This document shows, one piece after another, positions 1-8,105 of a stretch of 13,463 nucleotides of DNA. This stretch comes from Aaosphaeria pasadenensis (lineage: Eukaryota > Ascomycota > Dothideomycetes > Pleosporales). A program made the position numbers and the translations under genes. The DNA lies in NCBI GenBank assembly GCA_022813625.1, contig JAKLMB010000069.1:1-13463 (forward strand), given 5' to 3'. Positions within the stretch are counted from its first letter, which is position 1. Each line of letters opens with the position of its first letter. The notes below the pieces were generated by a model. The model saw nothing but the letters and a program-made list of their open reading frames with translations, did no database searches and was not told where the DNA came from.

Positions 1-1300
1 TATACTAGTAAGGTAATTCTAAAAGATTAGATATAATTTATTATTAACTATAAAGAACTCTTATATATAAAATCTAGCAATCTTATATATCTATCCTTCC
101 TAGTCCTTACTTAGTATACTTAACTTTCTTAGTAGTTAAGCATGTTAAGTACTGCTTAACTTACTTAATCCTCTTAGTAATTAAGTATATTAAGCATGTT
201 ACATAATGTTAGATTACGTGACTTTTGCTCTTAGGTATTATTAAGCCCTCTGGCCATAATCTCTAACTTGTTATCCTAAGTACTTGACGCCTTCTTTGTC
301 CTTATAGGTTCCGGTGTCGTAACACTAATCTACTATAGCTGCTAACGCTAATACCTTAGGATTTATAGAAGCAACCTCTTGCTGTAACTATTCTAACTAT
401 TTAAGCTACTTAATATCCTAAGTATTCTAAAGATCTTTATTAAATAACTTCTACTCCTTCTTATATAGGAACTCTTACTACTTATAAAGATACTTTTACT
501 TTACTTATATAATATAAATCCTTACCTAAGTATACTTAGCCTTTTATTTTTCCTTTTCTAACTTTAATTTAACTATATCCTTCTCTACCTTTAAATAATC
601 TAACTTTTTATTAATAAGCTTAAAGTTAGGTAATAATAACTATAGTAGCTTATAGGAACTAATACTACTTACTACTTTATAATTTTTATATTTTATACTA
701 AGTAATAATATCTTATAACCTAAACCTTTCTTTATATATCTTATATAAGTAACTATAGTAAAAGTACCTTTATTATTTATATATAACTTATATTTTTATT
801 AAAAAAGGATAGAATAAGAACTTATAAGGACCTCTTTATAAGGATATAAAGAATAGAAGGAGGAGATAATATTATAATCTAGTAAGAGAGAGGTATACCT
901 AGTTATATAGCTAACTAATTACTAGATACTTAGTAGGAACCCTAAGCTATAATATAACTAAGGAAATAATATTATATAATCTTAGTTATAAGTCTTATAA
1001 GTTTTATAAGTTTTATAAAGTCTTATTAAGTAAGACTTAATAAGACTAATAAGACTTATAAGACTTAACCTATATATAGAGAACCTAAAATACCCTTATA
1101 GTCTTCTATATTTAACCTAAGTTAGTATTAAATAATATACTTTACTATTCTACTACTATTATTACTCTTGCCTAGTAACTACTTTATATTACTCTTTAGA
1201 TTATCCCTAAGAACCAACTAGTAGATCCTCAATCTTAACATAATAATATAAATATAAATAGATTTTATACTAATATTATAGCTACTATTCTTTTTTATAA
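1..1300. repeat. RIP-degraded AT-rich block, identity unknown
   Basis: This stretch is dominated by TTA, CTA, TAG and TAA words, while CA and TG dinucleotides are rare. C survives mainly before C or T, as expected if CpA was converted to TpA on both strands (RIP). No frame stays open for a useful length. A less altered patch at about 215-360 keeps normal words, including GGTTCCGGTGTCGTAACA (305-322). Read on the minus strand this begins TGTTACGACACC, which could be the edge of a long terminal repeat, but no partner copy is visible. Imperfect direct repeats of a CTTAGTA-TTAAG...GCATGTTA type occur at about 129-203. The region is most likely an old transposon; its class cannot be told. Confidence 0.75.
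989..1067. repeat. nested palindromes within RIPed DNA
   Basis: TAAGTCTTATAAG (989-1001) is perfectly complementary to CTTATAAGACTTA (1055-1067). Inside it, GTCTTATTAAGT (1020-1031) pairs perfectly with ACTTAATAAGAC (1035-1046) around a 3-nt loop. A TTTTATAAG unit is also repeated in tandem at 1002-1010 and 1011-1018. It may be a remnant of a repeat-rich transposon end, or partly a low-complexity effect of RIP. Confidence 0.6.
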
Positions 1301-2576
1301 GTACTACTTAAACTTTCCTAAATCCTGCTATATTAACTCTAATGTTACCCTCCAGCACTAATAAGAAGTAGTGCACCTCTCTACGTCTTTCAAGTTCCAT
1401 GTTGGCCGATCCTATTATAGGTATACGTAGGAACGTGTGCAATACCCTACGTTCTAAAACATAGACAAAAATGTAGGTCTCGACGATACCACAATTGCAG
1501 AAGCAGTCTACCTGAAAGCCTGTCAACTTTGCTGTCGTGAATCGCTTCTGGCAGGTCGCGACTGCTTTACCCTGAAAATCTGGTGTGCTCGTCTACTATA
1601 GTTCGCGCGAGGGTAGCGTGTCGACTCCTTTCACTCCTGGTGAGGCAGGAGTCTCTAGCTAGTTAACTTTCCGTTTCATGAGGTTAAGCGATGCATTTTG
1701 TTTTTCCTCGGTGATGCATCATATTCAAGTGAGGGCATCCACGGTGCATCATATCTGGCCTGAAATCACTTGGCTTTGCTTGCTGTTTGCTTTTAGGCGT
1801 GCAAAGGACTCTTCGACACCGAAATTACAGCTAATCAAATACTTATGCCGCTGGCACCAAAAGCTTTATTAAAGGTACTCAATTAGTAGCATATCAAAAA
1901 AGTGCTGATCATACCGAACCTCCCAGACACATCAGACCTCCTCTGCTTCATCCCAGGTCCAGCCTTCATTTTTGGTTCTGGTCGGCACTAACTAGCTAGT
2001 ATTCGTAGAGCATGCCGATCTGCGAAAAGATGTGATCGTTGGCGAGAAGGTCAGGTAGTGAATATTTCAAAATAGGGAATTCTTAAGGATTAAGAAGAAC
2101 AAGGCTATTACAAAACATGTCATGCATATACAACAGAGCCAGACTGAGCAAAGAAAAGCCATGCCAAGGATAGGTTTACTTTTCGATCCTAGTTCTGGCC
2201 GTATTGGCCCGTTTGATATGCTGCTAGATGTTGGCAGGAAAGTAGGCCATATAATCGTATTCTGTAAGTTTTCGCCCTTGATTTTCTGTGTTTTATGCAT
2301 TTGCTTAGACTACAAAGTGGTGTCTTTCATCTTTGCCTTCAATGTTGACCTCGTCCGCAATTCGTACTCCTGTCCGGACAAGGTACCTAATTCGGACGAT
2401 GAGTCGAAGCAATACACTCGTTACTAGACCATCGTTTATATATTGTAAACAAGCAAGCCTGGAGGCAAGATAAAATGATCCCTTGAATTTTAAAAGAGGA
2501 TACCGTCCTGGGGACTATGGCTGGCGCACGTTTCGTTTATTTTGTGACTAAATGCTACGACTATGGTTAGAGATAG
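1301..2576. other. balanced-composition DNA without a supportable gene
   Basis: Composition returns to normal at about 1300. Several short open stretches exist: 1308-1526 minus (72 aa, with a Cys-x-Cys pair and an RRRE segment), 1678-1872 plus, and 2122-2427 plus (101 aa, Gly/Pro-rich start and a hydrophobic middle). None shows a domain I recognise, and none could be joined by convincing splice sites into a longer protein. The 1308-1526 frame could be a transposon relic because it sits at the edge of the RIPed block, but this is a guess. A 10-nt word TGCATCATAT occurs at about 1715 and 1746. I see no RNA gene. Confidence 0.5.
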
Positions 2577-2741
2577 CATGGCCAACCACTGACTATCATG
2601 GGAGGCGTTGTAATACTATCGATTGGCACTGCAGGTTATGCAGCAGGAATTGAACAGAAAATTTAACCAATATTCGGACGATTTTCTATCATCTTTGGCC
2701 TGTTTTTGCGCTTATGCGGTAGGATATCCAACACTGTATGA
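2577..2741 (+). pseudogene. possible sugar-transporter (MFS) segment, decayed
   Basis: The frame starting at 2577 reads a GRxPLTI-like segment (here H-G-Q-P-L-T-I), then a hydrophobic run (MGGVVILSIGTAGYAAG). After an in-frame TAA (2664-2666) it reads P-I-F-G-R-F-S-I-I-F-G and stops at TGA 2739-2741. In sugar-porter MFS proteins a GRR-x-(S/T)-I motif in the loop between helices 2 and 3 is followed by a helix with G-x-x-x-x-x-G and then by a GR-F/I-x-x-G-x-G segment. The order here is similar. No other part of a transporter could be aligned around it, so the match may be chance. The nonsense codon and the lack of flanking helices rule out a working gene. Confidence 0.2.
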
Positions 2742-3850
2742 TTGACAATTAGCTTCGAAGATGGCACACAGCTTTGCAGACGACTATCAGGCATCTATAT
2801 TGCACCGGAAAGCTATGATAGAAGTGGTCATGCTCGACGGAGGTGGGGATATAAAGAAGGAACTTCAATCTTGTAGGCCGTGGACACAAAAAGCTATGGC
2901 ATGGTTCGTGTAGTGGAAGATCAACATCTGTGTATAATTAACGCTTACAGGTGCGAGATCCACATGGCCGTAGAGCTACCCATTCTCCCGTATTGGCCAC
3001 CACCTCCAAAAGAGGATTTTACGAAAGCTATCGTTCGAGAATCTCATCTTTGAATCTTACAGCCACAACACTCAATCACGTTCCGTCCCTCTTGCACCCA
3101 TGCGAGTTGTTTATTCTCCAGCTCCACCAACTCTGCCTCTTGCAACCAGTTCCTAGTCCAAATAGGAAGCAATGGCCTGGTTACTGTCAAGTTGACCCTG
3201 CAGGAGCCCACTCTATTCTACTGAGTACATAATTTTGCAATTACTTGCTGCACAAAAGAATGAAGGACATACATTCACGCTGCTTGAAGTTATGTCTACT
3301 AAAACATGCCAATTATTCCTTTAGCCTGCGGTTTGTAGCCTTCTTCCTGAAATGAAAATGTGCGATTTGTTTGTTGCACAGCTCCAAAAGTCTGTAAAAG
3401 TACTGCTCGAAACTATTCGAGTATCACTCTGCCCGCCTCAATTGAAAATGTCATCGAACCCTACTGTTATTTCTGAATTTTCTCTTACACCCCCGCCGCT
3501 ACAAACTCCGCATCATATAGATAATACAAGCTCTCCCCCCTCATTTAGTAACAGCAACACTCTTTCTCCCTGCAATGGCCCTGATGTACCTATTGTTCAA
3601 GCATTGTTCCTTGGGACAATATCGAGCGTTGGCACGCGACCGTAACATAGCTGGTTCAAGAAACACTTGCTCTGGATGATATCTGTTTAAAACCCTTCCA
3701 GAGTATCTACAATCTGAAGGCTCTTTTAGACTATTACCGTACACCAAAGCATTCTACAGTGCTAGTATTGGAAGGTTAGGCTTGAATTTTTTACATAGAT
3801 AGTAAAGAATACGCCTGGAGGATTTTTGTCATCGAAAAGGAACAGCATAT
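2742..3850. other. no supportable gene; short open stretches only
   Basis: Composition is normal. Short frames include 2761-2913 plus (50 aa, with an LDGGGD string), 2951-3232 plus, 3352-3645 plus (a Pro/Ser-rich stretch from the ATG at 3448), and 3603-3779 plus, which is open except for one TAG at 3648-3650. None is recognised, and I found no splice pattern that assembles them into a protein. They may be parts of one decayed gene, perhaps the upstream part of the TPR relic that follows, but nothing in the sequence proves it. Confidence 0.4.
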
Positions 3851-4115
3851 CGACACCTAGACACAATAGTAGCTATAGGAAACTTAGCATTGACATACAG
3901 CCGTCAGTAACAGCTAGAGGAGACAAAAAGGCCAGAGCTACAAGCGGTTAATGCAAGAGAGGATACACAGGACTGTACATTCAACTAATGTCATTAGTTA
4001 AAGCTATTTAGACTTAAAATATAGTAACTAAGTACTATAAAAAAAGGTAGAGGAATTAGAAGTATAGGTCTTATAAATAAGAAAGGAGGTATCTAGAGAA
4101 ATATGTCTAGATACT
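3851..4115 (+). pseudogene. relic of kinesin-light-chain-type TPR repeats
   Basis: The frame from 3851 reads HLDTIVAIGNLALTYSRQ, then TAA (3908-3910), then QLEETKRPELQAV. This fits the fungal TPR_10/TPR_12 pattern HPDTL-x-x-x-x-NLA-x-TY-x-x-QG-x-x-x-EAE-x-LE-x-x-V. It ends at TAA 3986-3988. In another frame from 4056, codons read LEV-stop-VL-stop-IRKEV and end in LDT (to 4115), matching the next repeat's LEVQVLETRKEVLGEEHPDT pattern. The frame difference and the nonsense codons show it is dead. The second repeat is far more AT-rich than the first, with stops one transition away from Gln codons, so RIP has reached it. Such repeats usually form the C-terminal sensor part of fungal NB-ARC or NACHT (NLR-like) proteins; no nucleotide-binding domain is visible here. 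Confidence 0.7.
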
Positions 4116-4340
4116 GTCGCGTATAGACGCCTCTGTAGTAGGGAGCATCACAGGCACCACCCGCAATTGGTGAATAGGTAGCAGAGGTAGATAATTGACT
4201 CTGTCGATAGGCCTCAGGAGGTAGGTAGATGATGCCTCGATCTCTCTCGGCAGCCCTGATCGATCTATCTATGTCCTGCCTAGTGCCCTTCCCCATACAC
4301 GTGATCCCTGAATAGCCTCATCTATCCTGCTACACCACAA
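4116..4340. other. unRIPed segment breaking the TPR relic; 67-codon minus frame
   Basis: Directly after the TPR Asp-Thr codons (4110-4115) the sequence switches from AT-rich, RIP-like DNA to balanced DNA, and the expected next residues of the repeat (Leu, Asn-Leu-Ala) do not follow. A minus-strand frame (4093-4296) starts MGKGTRQDIDRSIRAAERDR and continues with a Pro/Tyr/Ala-rich stretch. I do not recognise it. It could be a transposon-derived piece or a chance frame. The sharp composition change suggests an insertion junction, but no target-site duplication could be identified. Confidence 0.35.
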
Positions 4341-5205
4341 TACTTAGTAGCATAAATAACCTTACTTTTATGCAAAAGGCTTAGGGTAATTCTAACAAGG
4401 CTCTAGTATTGATAGAGGAATGTTTTATTTGCAAAAGCAAGTTCTTGGTCTCCAGCATCAGGTAACAAAAATGTCATTTATTATTTTGACCGAATGGCAA
4501 TTAAATCCAAACACGAGAGTCGATTCAACCCCGAAAATAACGCATCTTATCAAAAAGACCGAGACTACCATGCTCAAACTCAACATGTTTTACTATACTC
4601 CATCAAAATAATTTCTTAGATCTTGGCCCATTCATGCTGCGTAAGATGAGTTATATAATCTTCAAAAATTGACGCCTGCCATGATTATATGCTATCTAAC
4701 ACTATCTAGGTGTTCTGACTACTATCGAACTTGTCAAGCCCGCGAAGATGGAAAGGAATTCGGTATCTTTTCTCTTTTGTGAAGGTAACTGTGACATGAC
4801 CTTACTTCGGAAGCGTGACAATTTAGCAGCAACAGCAGCAGTCGGTCGATTCCTACGGACGTGCACCGGAAATATCAAGAAGAACCCAATCAAACAACCG
4901 TCCCTAATCATGGCAAATGGGCCCCCGAGCCGCATACACTGAAAGAAGTTGATGTGCCTGATTAATTGTGGTACTTTTCGTAGCAGGAGAGAGTCCATTT
5001 TAAGAACAGGACATTTGATCAACCTCTCTCATGTCCCGAATGTGTCCGTCAGGGAAGGGGTGGTATTTGTGACTGCTGCAAGGCTGTTTAGACATAGAAC
5101 CAGCTATTATTCCTAGATCAGTCTCTTGTAAACGTGAAATCAAAAGTATTCCCTACTACATGATGTAACAATAGGTAATAACTTACTACACAAAGGTAAG
5201 AAGGG
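4341..5205. other. intergenic; nothing recognised
   Basis: Composition is normal to moderately AT-rich. Overlapping open frames on both strands (4420-4611 plus, 4702-5022 minus, 4748-4942 plus) carry no recognisable motif, and the two longer ones are antisense to each other. I see no tRNA, no rRNA and no clear splice structure. From about 5150 onward the DNA becomes AT-rich and repeat-like. Confidence 0.5.
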
Positions 5206-5481
5206 TTTATTATAAAGGTTATAGTTGTCACGGATCAGTATCCTAGGGAACCAGATGGATTGAAGAATCAGCTGGTTGCAATCAGAGTACCAAAGTTGAA
5301 TTGAAGACAATAAGCTACCGAGCTATCTAGGGTAGGAGGAAAAGGTCCCTATATAGTAGGATAGGCAGCTACTGCACGGGCTATTTACTAGGCAGCAGTG
5401 CAGGGGCCATATCCTCCATCTGATCTAGTAGTGAAAGCTATCTCATCTGATATTGATACTCTATCGTCTAATAGTGATTGA
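5206..5481 (+). pseudogene. RIP-scarred reading frame of unknown family
   Basis: One plus-strand frame reads protein-like sequence across the segment. The first part contains VTDQYPREPDGLKNQLVAIR. Stops then appear at 5302 (TGA), 5311 (TAA) and two later TAG codons, and a clean stretch at about 5392-5478 includes AAVQGPYPPSDLVVKAISSD before TGA at 5479-5481. Every internal stop is one C-to-T or G-to-A change away from Gln or Trp, which is what RIP produces. I cannot assign a family. The repeat-like setting suggests an ORF from a transposon, but a decayed host gene is possible. There is no usable start codon in view. Confidence 0.4.
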
Positions 5482-5753
5482 TCCTAGTAATCAACCGTTA
5501 CAAACTCTAACAAGAGTATCTAAGGCTTTAATCTTCTTTATCTATAGGATCTAGTAGTTTACAGTACTAGTCTAATTTTTTCTTTAGTATTGTAAGCCTT
5601 GTATTAAGAACAAGGATATACTAGTTAGTTCTCTAGGATACTCTAAGAGGAAGTATAAAGTAATTAGGAAGTATTTAATAAAAGAAGTAGAACAGTAGAG
5701 CGTAATATCTAAGTACAACTTAGGTTAAGCATAAGAGTCTGTTTGCAGAGATG
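5482..5753. other. AT-rich spacer downstream of the P450
   Basis: This stretch is rich in CTAG, TTAG and TAGT words and resembles the RIPed flanks, although CA and TG are not fully lost. It runs right up to the P450 stop codon without visibly damaging the gene. It should contain the P450 3' untranslated region and polyadenylation site, which I cannot place. Confidence 0.5.
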
Positions 5754-7475
5754 TCAGAACAAAGACTCTAGGTTGACCTCTTCCTTGCGGCGTCGATATT
5801 CTAGGAGATTCTTCGGATCAAGAGTGGTCATAACTCCTATAGTGCGCATCGGCTCTAGACTTGTCCTATCTGTTAATCTCCAGTCGTACTTTAGCAAAAG
5901 ATGACACAGCGCAACCTTGATTTCGTTTGCTGCAAAGAAGCGACCAGGACACGCGTGGATTCCATGGCCAAATGTCAGGTTATCTGTCCCTGTGGACACG
6001 AGGTGTGCCTTATTTGCTGTCTCAGGGTTGTCCCGCATACGTGCGTAACGGTCGATGTTGTACTTTTTCGGATTCTCGTAAATATCAGGATTGATCATGT
6101 TGCTTGCATCTGTTGTGACCCTTTCGCCTTTGCGAATGACTAGTCCGTCTGGAAGAGTAATTCGTTGTGTGGCCATCCTGCGCATGACAACTACATTGAG
6201 CGTGTCAGAAGTGGGAATAGTAAGCGACGCTGCTGGGCACTGGACTCACGAAGGCCATTCGGCTTAACCCTTTGCGTCTCCTTCAGTGCACTGTCAAGAA
6301 GCTTCATGTTGAAGAGTGCACTCTTCTTTAGGCCTTCAGCGCCTAAGACTCGAACTATCTCCTCGCGCAATCGGTCAATTTGCTCTGGTTCGTTAGCGAG
6401 CCGCAGGAGGGTCTGAGTGAGCAGATCTGTCGTAGTATGTATGGCGGCAAACGATAGTACCAACTGGAGAACTCCCCTATCATACTTCGCCCCCTCACTC
6501 TCCAACTCGGCCCAATCGAGTGCATCGTTGAAAGTTGGGATTGGCGTTCCTTCTTTTTGGGCTCGAGCCTTGAGTGCTTGCCTCTTTTTAATGACGGGCT
6601 CGATGATTCTTTGCGAATCTTCGAGGTTCTTGCGAACAGTCTTGCAATCGGCTGAAAACCAGCTATACACTCGTACCAGAAACTTCGGAATAAGGCTCAT
6701 CTTAAGGGATGCTGTGAAAGCATTGACAGTATATGCCTTTGTTATGTTAATCCATTCTTCATTTCGGCACAGTTCTTCGCCAAGAAACACGCGAGACGAA
6801 ATACGGGCAATTAGGTCAAGCATAGACTCTTTGATGCAGGTTGCTTTCCACTCTGGGGCAATTTTAGGTGACTGCTCTCGAACAGGAGTGAGGGCATCCT
6901 ACCATGATCATCACCAAAAATCAACCTGACGGCAAATGTAGCTTCCAAGGAAATAGGTTCTGTAACCGTATCTGGGAAATTCAGTCAGTAACGGGGATTC
7001 CGTATGCAGTCCGTAACATACTGAGATATTTGGTAAGTTGCTTCCGTATTACTCTCTGAACAATCTGCTGGTCATGGTCCAGGAATCGGAACGGTTCGAA
7101 GCCTGCAAGGTGGCCATTGAAGTCCTTGGGTGATCTGAGCCGAGCTGAAACCATATGGACAGTGCAACTTACCTGTCCTACAGCCTTGCTGAAACTCAGA
7201 CTTTCTTCATTCCGGATTTTGTGGGCATATGCAGGTGGAAGAACCAATACCTCACCCTGCTCGGCGATGAGTCTGTATGGCTTGTCCCCGTACTTCTTCC
7301 TTGCTTTCTCAGCTATCTCCAATCCCGCTCGTAAGAACTCGATTTGCTTGGAAAGGCGGGTCTGAAACCAGCCTGGAGGATTCGCAAGGGGGTACTGAGA
7401 CTTCTCCTTGAAGAACTTCAGCGGAACACTAGAAATAAACAAGATAAGAAATGACGTAACAATTAAGGACATCAT
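5754..7475 (-). CDS. cytochrome P450 monooxygenase, five exons, 504 aa
   Basis: Haem-thiolate monooxygenase, probably anchored in the endoplasmic reticulum by an N-terminal segment (MMSLIVTSFLILFISS); substrate unknown. Exons I infer: 7475-7173, 7124-7022, 6971-6903, 6852-6250 and 6190-5754, giving 1515 nt with all phases consistent. Landmarks are YPLANPPGWFQTRL after the anchor, I-helix AAIHTT (about 294-299), K-helix ETQR (350-353), a PERF-like Asp-Arg (R407), and the haem loop FGHGIHACPGR (433-443, ligand Cys440). Length and motifs are normal for the family, so it looks functional. The style (AxxHTT, KETQR, C-terminal RRRKEEVNL) resembles fungal ent-kaurene-oxidase-like and other secondary-metabolism P450s; I cannot give a CYP number. 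Introns are 48, 50, 50 and 59 nt. The first is in frame with an unusual AAG acceptor. The start is chosen because the Met-Met gives a good anchor; an upstream alternative is discussed in the findings. Confidence 0.93.
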
Positions 7476-8105
7476 TCTCGAGGCCTTGGTACGCAGGGAA
7501 CTTGTTTGCGAGCTTTGGAAACTGGGTGACGATAATCGTAAGGATGTTCAATGAGAAGTAAGCTGCGCTGTTCGAGGAGGGTCGCGATCTTCGCTACAGA
7601 CGCACAACATTCGAAGAAGATTGATGCATATATACTTGTTATTAGATATAACTCCTAGGGAGCTGTGATGTTATACCCGACCCTCCGACTACCTTTTGCG
7701 CTACAGATGATGTCCCTCGTCATTTTATTTCAAACATGGAGACGTGGAGCTCAAACGTACAACAGGGGCGCAGCACCTACTCACCGCCGCTCGTGGCATT
7801 GAATCCCGTTGTCCACATATCAGTGTGACGCAGCTGCTGGACTAAACGGGCCGAAAAGAGGCTGATATCCCTCGGAGAGTCGGATATACCGATAAATTGA
7901 TTGATCGTATTAATTGTGAGTGCGCATTTCACCTCCTAAGTCGAACCGTGCAAGACTGGGCAAACGGGCTGTGCATGTTGGGTGGGATTGGAGCTGCAAG
8001 GTAGGTATGCCAGTAGAGCAGACGATGTATTATATCATTCATGGCACTCAAACCAAGCCTGATTGTCCGGAACACATCACGAAAATCCCTTATCACACGT
8101 ACAAC
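7476..8105. promoter_or_regulatory. divergent intergenic region (shared promoter candidate)
   Basis: About 630 bp separate the starts of the P450 (leftward) and the DUF300 gene (rightward), so both promoters must lie here. A TATA-like GCATATATAC (7626-7635) lies roughly 150 bp upstream of the P450 Met codon. No cluster-specific regulator site is recognised. The P450-proximal part (7493-7629, minus) also reads as possible coding sequence interrupted by one TAG. The part near 7920-8105 is open in frame with the DUF300 start and has alternative ATGs (for example 8007), but these precede the conserved CNSTL start region and are not needed. Confidence 0.5.

Noticed and set aside
2761..2913. LDGGGD string suggesting a patatin-like active-site loop next to the TPR relic
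   Set aside because: The residues after the glycines do not fit the DGGG-x-(R/K)-G pattern and no G-x-S-x-G motif follows.
4702..5022. 106-aa minus ORF and the overlapping 64-aa plus ORF (4748-4942)
   Set aside because: Mutually antisense, no recognisable motif, no splice continuation; most likely chance.
5163..5515. Solo LTR suggested by TGTAACA near 5163, TGTCACGGATC near 5227 and CCGTTACAA near 5498
   Set aside because: The ends do not form a convincing inverted pair, no duplication is seen, and the interior reads as a protein frame.
6191..6823. P450 read as separate broken minus-strand pieces (a pseudogene)
   Set aside because: GT...AG introns at 6191-6249, 6853-6902, 6972-7021 and 7125-7172 join all pieces in phase into 504 aa with conserved junctions.
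5901..7365. Plus-strand open frames at 5901-6143, 6165-6416, 6417-6929 and 7117-7365
   Set aside because: They are antisense to the P450 exons, whose minus-strand translation has the haem and K-helix motifs; the plus frames have none.
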